Assembly (NCBI GenBank): GCA_002373205.1
Contig: DFJV01000121.1
Coordinates: forward strand, 1-51,519
Length of the DNA stretch: 51,519 nt
Direction of reading: 5' to 3'
DNA from: Treponema sp. UBA3662
Lineage (GTDB): Bacteria; Spirochaetota; Spirochaetia; Treponematales; Treponemataceae
The notes beneath the pieces are model-generated. The model did no database searches, was not told the DNA's origin, and saw nothing but the letters and a program-made list of their open reading frames with translations. Numbering within the stretch: the stretch's first letter is position 1; every line of letters begins with the position of its first letter. This document shows, piece by piece, positions 33,724 through 42,151 of the stretch. The position numbers and the translations under genes were made by a program.

Positions 33724-34743
33724 ATGCAGGATGAATTTGTCCACGTAAAGACCGCAGACCTCTTGAACAAGCTTCCAGTTTTGGCAAAAAGGGGCATAAC
33801 GGAATTTTCCGTGGAAGACATTCATCTTGCAGGCAACAAGAAATTCATAGCCTCTCTTTGCAAAACAGTGCAGAGCCAGTGCCCGGGAATGTTCATATCA
33901 TTTCCGGTGAACGCCGGCATAATCGACAGGCCGCTTGTGGAGCTTCTTTCGGAGACCTACTGTTCAATAGACATTCCGCTTGAAGGAAGCATAAAGCAGG
34001 GACAAGGCTCAACCGCACTACTCTTTGACAAAAAGCTTTATTCAACCAAGGCGGCCCTTCTTAACAATGCGGGAATCGTATTCGGTTTTTCCGCAGGCTA
34101 CGGCATTCAGCCGGGGGACAGCTTTAAGGCCTTCCGCGACAGGCTGGACTTTGCACTTACGCTTTACCCCAACCACATAAACTTTCCCCAGTTTGCAGAC
34201 GAAGCAGAAGGCAGGTCATCTGACAGCGCATCACCAAAGCCAACCGGGACTTATTCATCCAAGGACCTGGACTTTTCCAGGGGTATTTCTTTTGCATGCA
34301 GGACCTTCTACACTTGCGGCAGGGCTGTTCCCTGGTTCAACTCGGTAACAAAGGCACTTAAGGTTTACCCTTCGGCCTTTTTTTCAGACTTTGACGAATG
34401 GCAGCAGTGCAACAACTGTTCCTTTATTACAGACTACGTGCCGGAAGATGCTCCCCACACAGAGATAGAAAAAATGCAGCTTAGCTTTCTTTCGCAGAAG
34501 TTTGAGGAAAAGCACAAGGAGCACCTCTTTGCGGCTGTAAAAGACTTGGTTCAGCTTAACGGGGCATTTTCCAGGGTTGCCCAGGAAGGCGAAGAGTCTA
34601 TAATCCAGACTTCCTACAACCCAGACGACCTGCTTTCACCCTACTCACAGGACATAGCGCGCTTTGCGGACAGCACGGCAATGGAAATGTGCCGGGTAAA
34701 GGTCTTTGCAGGATCTGATTCACCGGACTACAAAATACTGTAG
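33724..34743 (+). CDS. radical-SAM-like protein lacking the CxxxCxxC cluster motif (possible pseudoenzyme)
   Basis: This 339-residue protein aligns along its whole length with the part after the iron-sulfur motif of the B12-type radical SAM protein at 39322-41046. Matches include RAVPWFNSVTKALKVYPSAF with RAVPWFNSVVGLLREKPSAF, FALTLYPN with FALELYPN, VFGFSAGYGIQPGDSF with VFGFDLIYGLPGDSL, and the end SYNPDDLLSPYSQDIARF with SWHPDDLMSQYASDIPFF. The N-terminal B12 domain and the CxxxCxxC loop are absent and no substitute is visible, so radical chemistry is unlikely. It may be a partner or regulator of the intact paralog. AAAGGA seven bases before ATG 33724 supports a designed start rather than random truncation. 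It follows asnA by 21 bases. Confidence 0.8.
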   Translation: MQDEFVHVKTADLLNKLPVLAKRGITEFSVEDIHLAGNKKFIASLCKTVQSQCPGMFISFPVNAGIIDRPLVELLSETYCSIDIPLEGSIKQGQGSTALLFDKKLYSTKAALLNNAGIVFGFSAGYGIQPGDSFKAFRDRLDFALTLYPNHINFPQFADEAEGRSSDSASPKPTGTYSSKDLDFSRGISFACRTFYTCGRAVPWFNSVTKALKVYPSAFFSDFDEWQQCNNCSFITDYVPEDAPHTEIEKMQLSFLSQKFEEKHKEHLFAAVKDLVQLNGAFSRVAQEGEESIIQTSYNPDDLLSPYSQDIARFADSTAMEMCRVKVFAGSDSPDYKIL

Positions 34744-34764
34744 AAACAAGCAGACGAAAACTAA

Positions 34765-34916
34765 GGAACCACTGATTAATAGCATCGTGTCATTGCCAGA
34801 CTCGACCTGGCAATCCATAAATATCAATAATGCAAACAAATAGATTATCGGGTCTTTCGCAACGAAGTTTCCAGCGAGCCCGATAATGACATTGTTCTGG
34901 ATTAATCAGCGTTTCC
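34765..34916. repeat. 152-bp palindromic element with terminal inverted repeats
   Basis: GGAACCACTGATTAAT (34765-34780) is repeated inverted as ATTAATCAGCGTTTCC (34901-34916), 13 of 16 bases matching. Inside are two hairpins in family 3 style: ATTGCCAG/CTGGCAAT (34792-34814), and ATTATCGGG with CCCGATAAT followed by GACA. No reading frame. The ends (GGAA...CTGAT and ATCAG...TTCC) recall family 2. Confidence 0.65.
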
Positions 34917-34952
34917 CTAATTTCCTGACTCTTAATTTGCTAAGAACAAAAA

Positions 34953-34980
34953 TTGGCTCTCAGCGATTTACTGTTATAAT
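34953..34980 (+). promoter_or_regulatory. promoter of a small transcript
   Basis: TTGGCT (34953-34958), a 16-base spacer and a perfect TATAAT (34975-34980), with no large gene downstream on this strand before htrA (which is on the other strand). Confidence 0.6.
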
Positions 34981-34986
34981 GATGAA

Positions 34987-35164
34987 ACTAATCTCCGTGA
35001 GTTTTTTATCATAATAGGGTAAAAAAACAGGCCCCGGTAACACCGGGACCCGCTTTTAGTATCAAGGAGTTTCTATGAAGAAAGGCAGGCGGTCATCAAA
35101 CCTGCTTTCTATATATGTAACCACCAGCTCACCAAGTAGTTACAAAATAATTTATTTTTTTTAG
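34987..35164 (+). ncRNA. candidate small structured transcript with leader hairpin
   Basis: Downstream of the promoter lie a tight hairpin CCCGGT-AAC-ACCGGG (35033-35047), a good Shine-Dalgarno (AAGGAG, 35064-35069), a 29-codon frame, and a second hairpin (GAAAGGCAGG with CCTGCTTTC, one bulge) inside the start of that frame. It could be a small regulatory RNA, an attenuator-like leader or a small-protein mRNA. The 5' end is estimated from the -10 box, and the 3' end is taken as the frame's stop. Confidence 0.4.
35075..35164 (+). CDS. possible 29-residue small protein
   Basis: ATG 35075 lies five bases after AAGGAG and the frame runs to TAG 35164: MKKGRRSSNLLSIYVTTSSP, then SSYKIIYFF. A basic N-terminus and a hydrophobic aromatic end would allow membrane contact. 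The ribosome-binding site and the dedicated promoter argue for translation. The hairpin over codons 2-11 could hide or regulate it. No family is recognised, and a chance frame is possible. Confidence 0.4.
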   Translation: MKKGRRSSNLLSIYVTTSSPSSYKIIYFF

Positions 35165-35208
35165 GCATAATTTCTGCTTTTACCAAAGTCTGGCATGGGA
35201 CTGTCCAA

Positions 35209-35247
35209 GGCGCAAAAGGTCATTTCGACAGGCTCAATGACCGCGCC
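35209..35247. repeat. two-step hairpin between the small transcript and htrA
   Basis: GGCGC (35209-35213)/GCGCC (35243-35247) encloses GGTCAT (35218-35223)/ATGACC (35237-35242), with loop TTCGACAGGCTCA shared with the repeats behind iorA. It is placed where a bidirectional transcription stop would be useful, but no T run follows. Confidence 0.55.
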
Positions 35248-35279
35248 ATCTAAACTTATTAGGCATCCCCACCCAACTT

Positions 35280-36773
35280 TTATTTGTTAAGCTTGTAACG
35301 GCCAGTGCTGATGGTGTGTCCGCCAGAATACACGTCGAACCAGACTTCCTTGTTGCGGGAAGTGTCCAAGGCCTCGTAGAATTCCTGAACAGACTCAACC
35401 TTCTTGTCGTTAACAGCAGTAATAACGTCGCCATCCTGAAGGCGCAATGCCGCAGCCGGTGACTTTTCCTGTACACCGGAAACAACTACGCCCTTCACCT
35501 TCTTGTCTTCAAGCTTAATCTTCTTCTTTACCTCGTCAGTAAGAGGAGATGCAATAAAGCCTGGCCACAAGAGGCTGTTGTCCGAGGAAACCTTTTCCGT
35601 GCGCTCTTCAATCTTAACGCTAAGGTCAAGCTTGCTCTTTCCGCGCAGAACCGTAAGCAGGGCTGTCTCTCCGGCAGGAATGTTGCCCACTTCGCGGACA
35701 AGCTGATCCACGCCCTTTACGTCATGGCCGTTTATTGCAACAATAAAGTCTCCCGCCTGCAAACCGCCTTTCATCGCCGGGCTGTTAAGGAAAATCTCGC
35801 CCGCAAAGGCACCGCTTTCAGTTCCTACGCCAAGCTCCTTCTTGTATTCATCGCTAACATCCACAAGACTTACGCCCATCCAGCCGTAGGTAATCTTTCC
35901 CTTGCTGATGAACTGGTCTATGGCAGTCTTTATGTTGTTGATCGGAATAGAGAATCCAAGGCCCTGGCTGCCACCTGACTGGGATGCAATCCAAGTGTTG
36001 ATTCCTATAACCTCGCCCCAGATGTTTACGAGGGGACCGCCAGAGTTGCCCTGGTTGATTGCGGCATCGGTCTGGATAAAGTCGCTTATGGAGCCAATCT
36101 GGCCGCCGCTTCTGCCGGTTGCGCTAACAATACCCTGCGTTACGGAAGCAAAGTAGCCGAGCGGGCTTCCCAGTGCAAGAACAATGTCTCCCTGCTGCAC
36201 GCTGTCGCTGTCACCAAGCTTTGCAATGGTAATGTTCTTGTCGTCGCTTTCAAAAGAAACAAGTGCTATGTCCATGCGCTCGTCTGCACCAACAAGCTTT
36301 CCTTCAAATTCGCGCTCGTCGTTAAGCTTAATCTTGATTGTGGTAGCCTTGCCCGCAACATGGTTGTTGGTAAGAACGTAGTTGGTCTTGCCTGTCCTGC
36401 GAACAATTACGCCTGAACCCAAGCCCTTGTTCTCGTATTCGCGCTCACCGCTACCGCCACCTTCCCCTTCCGGGTTGCCAAAGAAGAAAGGAAAGTCCTT
36501 AAATGGATTGTATGTCTTTACCTTGGTCTTTTCCGTAACGTCCACTTCTACAACAGCGGGAAGAACCTGGCTGCTTATGGAGCGGAAGGTGTTCTGCAAA
36601 GCCTGGGTTGTCGCAAGGGAATCCGCAGGAATTGGAACTGCCGCCTTTGGAGTGCCCTGTGCAAAAGCCACGTTTGCAGAGCCCTTGTTTGCCTTGCATG
36701 AAATTGCCAAAAGGCCAAAAGAAACGACGGCTGTAAGAGCCCCAGCAAGAATATTTTTTACTACCAGTTTCAT
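35280..36773 (-). CDS. htrA: HtrA/DegP-type periplasmic serine protease with two PDZ domains
   Basis: This 497-residue protein is an envelope quality-control protease and chaperone. The N-terminus (MKLVVKNILAGALTAVVSFG then LLAISC) is a signal peptide with a relaxed, spirochaete-style lipobox, so membrane anchoring as a lipoprotein is plausible. The catalytic triad is complete: His in VLTNNHVAG, Asp in ERMDIALV and Ser in QGNSGGPLVN. Two PDZ domains follow (about residues 285-375 and 395-490; SPAMKGGLQAGDFIVAINGH and KSPAAALRLQDGDVITAVND). AGGAGG upstream gives a clear leadered start, with no leaderless-type promoter. It is a single-gene unit, and the sigma factor controlling it cannot be told. 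Confidence 0.96.
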   Translation of the reverse strand: MKLVVKNILAGALTAVVSFGLLAISCKANKGSANVAFAQGTPKAAVPIPADSLATTQALQNTFRSISSQVLPAVVEVDVTEKTKVKTYNPFKDFPFFFGNPEGEGGGSGEREYENKGLGSGVIVRRTGKTNYVLTNNHVAGKATTIKIKLNDEREFEGKLVGADERMDIALVSFESDDKNITIAKLGDSDSVQQGDIVLALGSPLGYFASVTQGIVSATGRSGGQIGSISDFIQTDAAINQGNSGGPLVNIWGEVIGINTWIASQSGGSQGLGFSIPINNIKTAIDQFISKGKITYGWMGVSLVDVSDEYKKELGVGTESGAFAGEIFLNSPAMKGGLQAGDFIVAINGHDVKGVDQLVREVGNIPAGETALLTVLRGKSKLDLSVKIEERTEKVSSDNSLLWPGFIASPLTDEVKKKIKLEDKKVKGVVVSGVQEKSPAAALRLQDGDVITAVNDKKVESVQEFYEALDTSRNKEVWFDVYSGGHTISTGRYKLNK

Positions 36774-36958
36774 AAAATCAAACCTCCTGAAATCATTTGT
36801 TCAGATTGAAAGTACAATCCGTAACGCAACTGCGGACAAGAGCCACTTGTGCATCAGACCGCCATTTTTAACCGTCATATTTTATTTAAAAATATAACGA
36901 TTTTTGCTAGCAGAGTGTTACAGATTTGAATTAGAAAATGTTGTTATTATTTCACATG

Positions 36959-37444
36959 CTACTTTACGTGAGAATAAAGCTCGGACATTTCGTCCCTCCA
37001 GGGAAGTCGGTGTTCCTTGTCCTCCCAGTCGATTATCTTGCGGATAACAAAATGCTTAACGTCATGCGCATTGGGAAAATAAACCACGCCAAACCTGCCC
37101 TGGCCAATGTAGGAAATCTTTTCCCCCTCGCCAAGCTTCTCCTGGCCGTCAAGAATTTCAAGCGCACAGTCAAAGTGAATGGGGTTTCCGTTTTCCAGTG
37201 CAAGTGCGGATGCCATGTCTGTTATTGGCTGGCCGCAGTGTGCACAAAGGGGTCTATTTTCGCTCTTAAAAGCCCTAATGGCCTCTTCATCATGTCTTAT
37301 CTGTTCGGCTGTAACTGCCTTGGGCGGAACAAAATGCTTCTTCTGCTGGGAGGAAGAATTGCCTGCGTAAGTTCCGTTTTCGTTGCGGGAACTATTCTTC
37401 CAGTTGTTGCCCCGGTGTTTTGAATGCCTGTCTCTATTTCTCAT
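36959..37444 (-). CDS. hypothetical protein with a CxxC...H...C zinc-ribbon-like motif
   Basis: This 161-residue protein has a basic, Asn/Ser/His-rich, probably disordered N-terminus (residues 1-55, starting MRNRDRHSKHRGNNWKNSSR). A compact domain follows with LCAHCGQPITDM and IHFDCALEI, a likely Zn(Cys3His) knuckle. The C-terminus (ISYIGQGRFGVVYFPN, later RKIIDWEDKEHRLPWRDEMS) is well conserved in style with treponeme orphan proteins. A nucleic-acid-binding role would fit the basic tail plus knuckle (inference). ATG 37444 is chosen because a promoter (TTGAAA, 17 bases, TAAAAT) ends seven bases before it; there is no Shine-Dalgarno sequence. Confidence 0.75.
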   Translation of the reverse strand: MRNRDRHSKHRGNNWKNSSRNENGTYAGNSSSQQKKHFVPPKAVTAEQIRHDEEAIRAFKSENRPLCAHCGQPITDMASALALENGNPIHFDCALEILDGQEKLGEGEKISYIGQGRFGVVYFPNAHDVKHFVIRKIIDWEDKEHRLPWRDEMSELYSHVK

Positions 37445-37451
37445 AGTAAAT

Positions 37452-37480
37452 ATTTTATTCCAAAAACTATTATTTTTCAA
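37452..37480 (-). promoter_or_regulatory. promoter of the gene at 36959-37444, leaderless geometry
   Basis: TTGAAA (37475-37480), a 17-base spacer and TAAAAT (37452-37457); the ATG follows after seven bases. Confidence 0.75.
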
Positions 37481-37494
37481 TAGAAGCAAGAAGA

Positions 37495-37645
37495 AGCCTA
37501 CGCCCGATTGGAGTGGCGGCGAAGCCGTTCCCGGAAGGGAATGGAGCGCATACGGCGCGGAACCACGGAAAGCGGGTGACGCAAGGCACGGGCGGTCGAA
37601 TTAGCCAAAGAATAAAATGGTAGAGCTGTTAGAGTTACCGTCCTA
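37495..37645 (+). repeat. structured dispersed element family 1, copy H (best-formed copy)
   Basis: Outer stem CCCG (37503-37506)/CGGG (37573-37576). Inner stem TGG (37514-37516)/CCA (37563-37565) where others have GGG/CCC. Head hairpins CGGC-GAA-GCCG (37517-37527), TTCCC-GGAA-GGGAA (37528-37541) and GCGC-ATACG-GCGC (37546-37558). The distal part has GGTCGAATTAGCCAAAG and ends TTACCGTCCTAAAA. Confidence 0.85.
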
Positions 37646-37662
37646 AAAAGTAGCCTCCCATA

Positions 37663-39237
37663 TTAGAGAAAGTAGGTCTGCATCTGCCCCTTGCCCTTTA
37701 CTTCCACACTCACTGGCTCTCCATAGGGGAAGGCGTTTTTTGTCTGCTCGTAGGTTGTCCCGCTCACGTGTATCTTCATTGGAAGACCGGTGCTTTCCAT
37801 CCTGCTTGCAACGTTTACAGTGTCGCCCCAGATGTCGTAGATGAATTTTGTCCTTCCGATTACACCTGCGACCAAGTTTCCGCTGTTTATTCCCACACGG
37901 ATTTGAAGGTTTATTTTGTAGCGTTCATTGAATGCCTCTACGTCCGAGATGAGTCCCTTTGCAAACTTTACCATGCGGACAGCTTCGTCTCCCTGAGGAT
38001 TTTCGCATAGGCCGCAAGCCGCCATGTAGGCATCTCCAATCGTCTTTATTTTTTCTATGCCCTCGCGCTTGGCCCTTTCGTCAAAGCGGGAAATTATAAG
38101 GTTGAGCATTGCTACCACGTTCTTTGCCGTCATCCTGCCGCTCATTTTAGTAAAGCCGACTATGTCCGTAAAGAGGACGGTTGTGTTGGGATAGTGCTTT
38201 GCAACCGTTTTGCCGGGGTGGAGCTTAAGTTCTTCCGCTATGTCCTTTGGCAGTATGTTCAAAAGCAGGTTTTCTGCCTTTTCGTTGGCAAGCCTAAGTT
38301 CCCGGGTGCGCTCATCAACTTTTAGCTCAAGCTCCTCGTTGTACTTTTTCATCATATGAAGCCGCTCGGACTGCATACGGTTTATGCTGATAATGTTGCG
38401 TACGGTGTTCTCCGTCATGTTGCTAAAGGAGATGTAAAGGTTTTCCACCTCGTCGCCAGTCCTAACGTCAAGCCCCTTTATTTCTGAGACGCATTTGTTC
38501 ATGCCTTCCACATTGCCCTGCTGCTGCATAAAGGAAATTGCGTGCCTTGAAATTCTGTTTATGGGGTTCACGAGGAACTTTGTAGAAATTACAAGCCCTA
38601 GGCCCACTATCACGACCACCACCAAAAATGACAGGATTACTGTACTTAACAGGAAGTGCAGCCTGTATGTGCGAAGGAGGTCCATGGAAATGTCAACACC
38701 AACGTAGCAGGCGCATTTTCCCTGGGAGTTGAAAACCGGGTGGTAATAGGTTAGAAGCCAGCCGTACTGGTCGTTTGACTCTATTGGCTCAATCTCCTTT
38801 CCCTCAAGCAAGTCTGGAACTAAGGGAAGGAAGGTTGGGTCAAATTCTATCAAGTCGTCAACGTTATAGGTTGAATTTTCGTTGTCCGTGTCAAAAATCA
38901 CGTGGCAGCCGTCTTCGCGGATCTGGTAGGCGTAAAGATAGGTAATGTCCGGTATCTGCTGCTGAAGGCTCTTTAGGCGGCGGAAAGTTTCCTCGTAGCC
39001 ACTTACAGCCATTCCATCCTGCTTGTACAGCTCAATGCTGTCTGCGTCGATTGCCTCTGCTGCAAGGATTGCCACCCCCTTTGCCATCTTTAGGTGAGAG
39101 GAGCGGGTGTGCACCGTAAAAAGTCCCAGCGCAACAAAGGAAATTGAAGCCGCAAGCATCAAGGCCGCAAGTACGAGAAGGACAGAAATTCTTGTCCTTA
39201 AAGAATGAATGCCTTTTGTATTTATCGCATTAGTCAT
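37663..39237 (-). CDS. membrane-bound class III adenylate cyclase with periplasmic sensor and HAMP domain
   Basis: This 524-residue protein makes cyclic AMP from ATP. Layout: a membrane helix (about 17-41, ISVLLVLAALMLAASISFVA), a periplasmic Cache-like sensor (about 45-190, with TYLYAYQIREDGCHVIFDTD and AYCVGVDIS-type strands), a second helix (about 195-220, LSTVILSFLVVVVIVGLGLV), a HAMP/linker coiled coil, and the cyclase domain (about 340-520). The catalytic metal site is LFTDIVGFTKMSG; the adenine-selecting lysine is in EKIKTIGDAYMAACG; IYDIWGDTVNVASRMES gives the second substrate residue and the transition-state residues. ATG 39237 has AAGGA eight bases before it. A TATAAT lies about 33 bases upstream. 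The ligand sensed is unknown. Confidence 0.94.
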   Translation of the reverse strand: MTNAINTKGIHSLRTRISVLLVLAALMLAASISFVALGLFTVHTRSSHLKMAKGVAILAAEAIDADSIELYKQDGMAVSGYEETFRRLKSLQQQIPDITYLYAYQIREDGCHVIFDTDNENSTYNVDDLIEFDPTFLPLVPDLLEGKEIEPIESNDQYGWLLTYYHPVFNSQGKCACYVGVDISMDLLRTYRLHFLLSTVILSFLVVVVIVGLGLVISTKFLVNPINRISRHAISFMQQQGNVEGMNKCVSEIKGLDVRTGDEVENLYISFSNMTENTVRNIISINRMQSERLHMMKKYNEELELKVDERTRELRLANEKAENLLLNILPKDIAEELKLHPGKTVAKHYPNTTVLFTDIVGFTKMSGRMTAKNVVAMLNLIISRFDERAKREGIEKIKTIGDAYMAACGLCENPQGDEAVRMVKFAKGLISDVEAFNERYKINLQIRVGINSGNLVAGVIGRTKFIYDIWGDTVNVASRMESTGLPMKIHVSGTTYEQTKNAFPYGEPVSVEVKGKGQMQTYFL

Positions 39238-39321
39238 ATAGCCATTCCTTGGTAGGCAAAATGTATACCTTCCTTGCATTATATCACGCAAATGGCTTTT
39301 GTGGAATTATTCTTTGAAAAG

Positions 39322-41046
39322 TCAAAGCACCGTCCAGTCAGGGCCATTTGCCGTGGGGAAAACCCTGGTTCTGTTCTTCTCCCTGCCGCAGTTTGCAAAG
39401 AAAAAGGGAATGTCCGACGCATACTGGCTCATAAGATCATCCGGATGCCAAGAAAGTTCCAGCGTACATTCCTCCCCTTCACCCTGGCAGCGGGAAAGGG
39501 CTCCGTTAAGCGAAATTATGTCTCCCACCAGTGCCGTGTACTTTTGGAGACCCCTGGACTTTAGCCTAAGAAAGACAAATTTCTTCTGCAAAGCCTCTAG
39601 CTGCAAAAGGGAAAGGCCCTCTGCCAGGCCAATAAGTTCCTGCCTGCCTTCCAAAAAGGCTGAAAATCCTTCAAAAAAGGCAGACGGTTTTTCGCGCAGC
39701 AGCCCCACCACCGAATTGAACCAGGGAACAGCCCTGCCCTCCGTGTAAAAGAGGTTCACCGCACGCGAAAGCTTTTCCGCCTTATTCAAATCGCCGCTTG
39801 GAAAGCTTGGACTGTTCAACACATGGTAAGGGGGAAAATCCTGCCACTCAAGCCCAAAAGACTTGGCATCTTCAAAAAGCTTTGTGCCGGGAAGGACGCT
39901 CAGGCAAAAAAGCTCAAGGTTGTTGGGGTAAAGTTCAAGGGCAAAGTCTATGCTCTTCTTAAATCCGGCAAGGCTGTCACCTGGAAGTCCGTATATAAGG
40001 TCAAAGCCAAAGACAACGCCCTGCTCGTTAAGAAGGGACACGTTTTTCTTGAACTGGTTCTTGTTAAAGCTTCGGTTCACGTTCTTTAGAACCACAGGAT
40101 CGCTGCTCTGCAAGCCAAACTGCACGCTGCAATTTATGGATGCAAAGGCTCTGGCAATCTCTGCATCTATGAATTCCGCTCTGGCTTCAAAATAGAAGAA
40201 GGTTTCGGGGCAGGTACGCCTTATTTTCCTAAGCATGTCCAGGGCACGCTTCTTGTCCGCATTGTATGTTGGGTCAAGCACGAACACCTGGGGAATTTTT
40301 TCTTTTGCAAAGAGTTCAAGCTCTGCGTCAAGCCTGTCTTGGGGAAAGCGCCGTATCTTTGCGTAGCCCTTGCTTTCGTAGCAGTATGAACACTTGAAGG
40401 GACAGCCCCTTGCAAGCTCCCACAAAGCCCCGCCGTAATCCCCAGCGCGTATGGTTCCGTCTAGCCATGGAGAAGAAAGCTCGTCAAGAGGTGCAGGAAG
40501 AGCCTTTGCGCCAACAGCTGTCCCGTTAAAGGAAGCCCCTGCGTCCTTCATGGAATACACACCCGAAATTCCGCAAGAACTTTCATTCACCCCGGAAGAA
40601 GAAAAAATCGAATGCAAAAGCTCAGGAACCGCAACTTCCCCTTCACCCGCAACAGAAAAATCAACTCCCTTCATTCCAAGTGGATTGGCCGTAATTTCTG
40701 GTCCACCGGCAATAATCACTATGCCGCCTTTTTTTTCTTTTAGCGCAAGGGATGCCTTTTCAAGAATGGTCTTGCTCCAGACGTAAACGCTCATGCAAAC
40801 GCAGGCCACTTCTGGAAATTCCGAAAGAATCTTATCCGCAATCTTTTCCGCCTTTTTGTCATCGGACAGCCCGCAAAGAAAATCATCCTCCATGGTAAGA
40901 GTAAGAAGCTTCGCCCTCACAAGATTTTTTGTAAGGGGACAGCTCTTTACGGCAGAAGCAACGCAAGCGGCACCCATGGGCAAGGCCTGCGGAGAACGCT
41001 CAACAAGTAAAGTGGTAAAAACTGCCAGATGCTTTGTGTCTTCCAT
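39322..41046 (-). CDS. B12-binding-domain radical SAM protein
   Basis: This 574-residue protein has a cobalamin-binding-type N-terminal domain (about 1-150; IVIIAGGPEITANPLGMKGV is the GGP hallmark), followed by the radical SAM core with ARGCPFKCSYCYE (Cys215, 219 and 222) for the 4Fe-4S cluster and GFDLIYGLPGDSL later in the barrel. A 200-residue C-terminal domain follows. Such proteins use SAM and often cobalamin to modify unreactive carbons, commonly by methylation or ring rearrangement; the substrate is unknown. ATG 41046 follows AGGGGAA. A shortened paralog without the cluster is at 33724-34743. The gene is alone on its strand, 84 bases beyond the adenylate cyclase start. Confidence 0.9.
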   Translation of the reverse strand: MEDTKHLAVFTTLLVERSPQALPMGAACVASAVKSCPLTKNLVRAKLLTLTMEDDFLCGLSDDKKAEKIADKILSEFPEVACVCMSVYVWSKTILEKASLALKEKKGGIVIIAGGPEITANPLGMKGVDFSVAGEGEVAVPELLHSIFSSSGVNESSCGISGVYSMKDAGASFNGTAVGAKALPAPLDELSSPWLDGTIRAGDYGGALWELARGCPFKCSYCYESKGYAKIRRFPQDRLDAELELFAKEKIPQVFVLDPTYNADKKRALDMLRKIRRTCPETFFYFEARAEFIDAEIARAFASINCSVQFGLQSSDPVVLKNVNRSFNKNQFKKNVSLLNEQGVVFGFDLIYGLPGDSLAGFKKSIDFALELYPNNLELFCLSVLPGTKLFEDAKSFGLEWQDFPPYHVLNSPSFPSGDLNKAEKLSRAVNLFYTEGRAVPWFNSVVGLLREKPSAFFEGFSAFLEGRQELIGLAEGLSLLQLEALQKKFVFLRLKSRGLQKYTALVGDIISLNGALSRCQGEGEECTLELSWHPDDLMSQYASDIPFFFANCGREKNRTRVFPTANGPDWTVL

Positions 41047-41092
41047 AAGATTCCCCTGTAAAAACAAAAGTCTTAAAATAACCAAAAAACGA

Positions 41093-41121
41093 ATGACAAA
41101 ATTCTTTCTTTATTGTATAAT
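41093..41121 (+). promoter_or_regulatory. promoter of the secreted-protein gene at 41162
   Basis: ATGACA (41093-41098), a 17-base spacer and TATAAT (41116-41121), with a normal leader that holds CAGGGGAA before the ATG at 41162. Confidence 0.65.
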
Positions 41122-41161
41122 TAAATGCTTTTGAATCTCAATAGAATGGCAGGGGAATTTT

Positions 41162-41898
41162 ATGAAAAAAATTTTTATGGCTCTAGGCGTGGCTTTATTT
41201 TGTCTATTTGCGCCAAGTGCTTTTTGCCAGGATTTTTTGCCATGCTTTAACCAAAAACTTACGGATTCACAGATTCAGGATTTAAAAAGCGGAAAGGTCA
41301 TCATAAGGAACCTAAAATCAGCAAAAGAGACAAGCCTTAGCACAAGCAACGTTTACGCCAACAAATTCGTAAATGAACTCAAGTCAACAAACCCCACCCA
41401 CTTTGCAGAAGTAATACAGGTGCGCCCCTACAAGGACCACGAAAACCTTATCAAAGAGCTGGAAGAGCTTGTTTCTGACATAAAGAGCTACAAACAGATT
41501 CCCTACTACGCAGAACGGCAGGGCGCTTGGGCCGCAATGTTCACCAAGTCGGAAGTTCTTTCATGCAGCCGGGGCAACCTTACAAACATCTACAATGCAG
41601 TCTTTAGAATGCCACCATTCGCCCAGTTCAAAGCCAGGTTTCCACCACGCACATTGGCGACACCCTTTATTTTGCAACCGTAAACAAAGAGACAATCGGG
41701 TATAAGATTTTTGATGCAGTAAAAGCCGGAAAGATGGAATGCGGGCTTGTACTCTTTAGGCAGGGTGACTACTGGATACTATACGGAGCTGGAGCCGTAA
41801 AGACAAACGATTCCTTCTTCTTAAAAAAACGCGTGAACACGGCCTTTGTTAACCGCATAAAAGATTTTAGCATGTATTTTATTAAAAAGCTTAACTAG
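41162..41898 (+). pseudogene. secreted treponeme-type hypothetical protein, frameshifted
   Basis: The gene starts with a signal peptide (MKKIFMALGVALFCLFAPSA, cleavage near AFC-Q). It reads normally to about residue 160 (NIYNAVFRMPPFAQFKARF), then goes out of frame and stops at 41683. The continuation is in another frame: STTHIGDTLYFATVNKETIG, then KMECGLVLFRQGDYWILYGA, ending IKKLN at TAG 41898. The switch lies between about 41620 and 41645. The two parts together give a protein of about 245 residues. No family name is certain, but the shape fits secreted or envelope proteins common in treponemes. A single-base change, a programmed frameshift or a sequencing error could explain it. Its end overlaps the convergent small gene by eight bases. 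Confidence 0.75.
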
Positions 41899-42151
41899 CA
41901 ATTGCAGATGCTTCTGATTCCCTCTGATTCTTTATGCGCAGCGTCAACTCGCGGTTTACAATCTTGGTAAGCAAATCACGCTCATCTTTTGTATTGGAAT
42001 TCTTGTAGCACAAGTCCTTTAGCAAGTCAAATTCATCGTCAGAAAGAGATTCCTGTCCGTTCCAAAAGAAACGCCAGGTAGCAGCACTGTCCAAGGCCTT
42101 GTAGGTTTCCACATTGTCCCCACAAAGCTCACTGGCTTCATCCTCATACAT
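41891..42151 (-). CDS. hypothetical 86-residue acidic protein
   Basis: No family is recognised. The protein is acidic and predicted to be helical, with a central SLSDDEFDLLKDLCYKNSNT and a C-terminal helix (LLTKIVNRELTLRIKNQRES). The ribosome-binding site before ATG 42151 is weak (GGGGGAATAATTT). It overlaps the end of the convergent frameshifted gene by eight bases. Composition is like that of its neighbours, so it is probably a real gene. Confidence 0.6.
   Translation of the reverse strand: MYEDEASELCGDNVETYKALDSAATWRFFWNGQESLSDDEFDLLKDLCYKNSNTKDERDLLTKIVNRELTLRIKNQRESEASAIAS

Noticed and set aside
34744..35279. tRNA or riboswitch in the long spacer before htrA
   Set aside because: No cloverleaf or known riboswitch consensus could be seen; the hairpins fit palindromic repeats and a small transcript.
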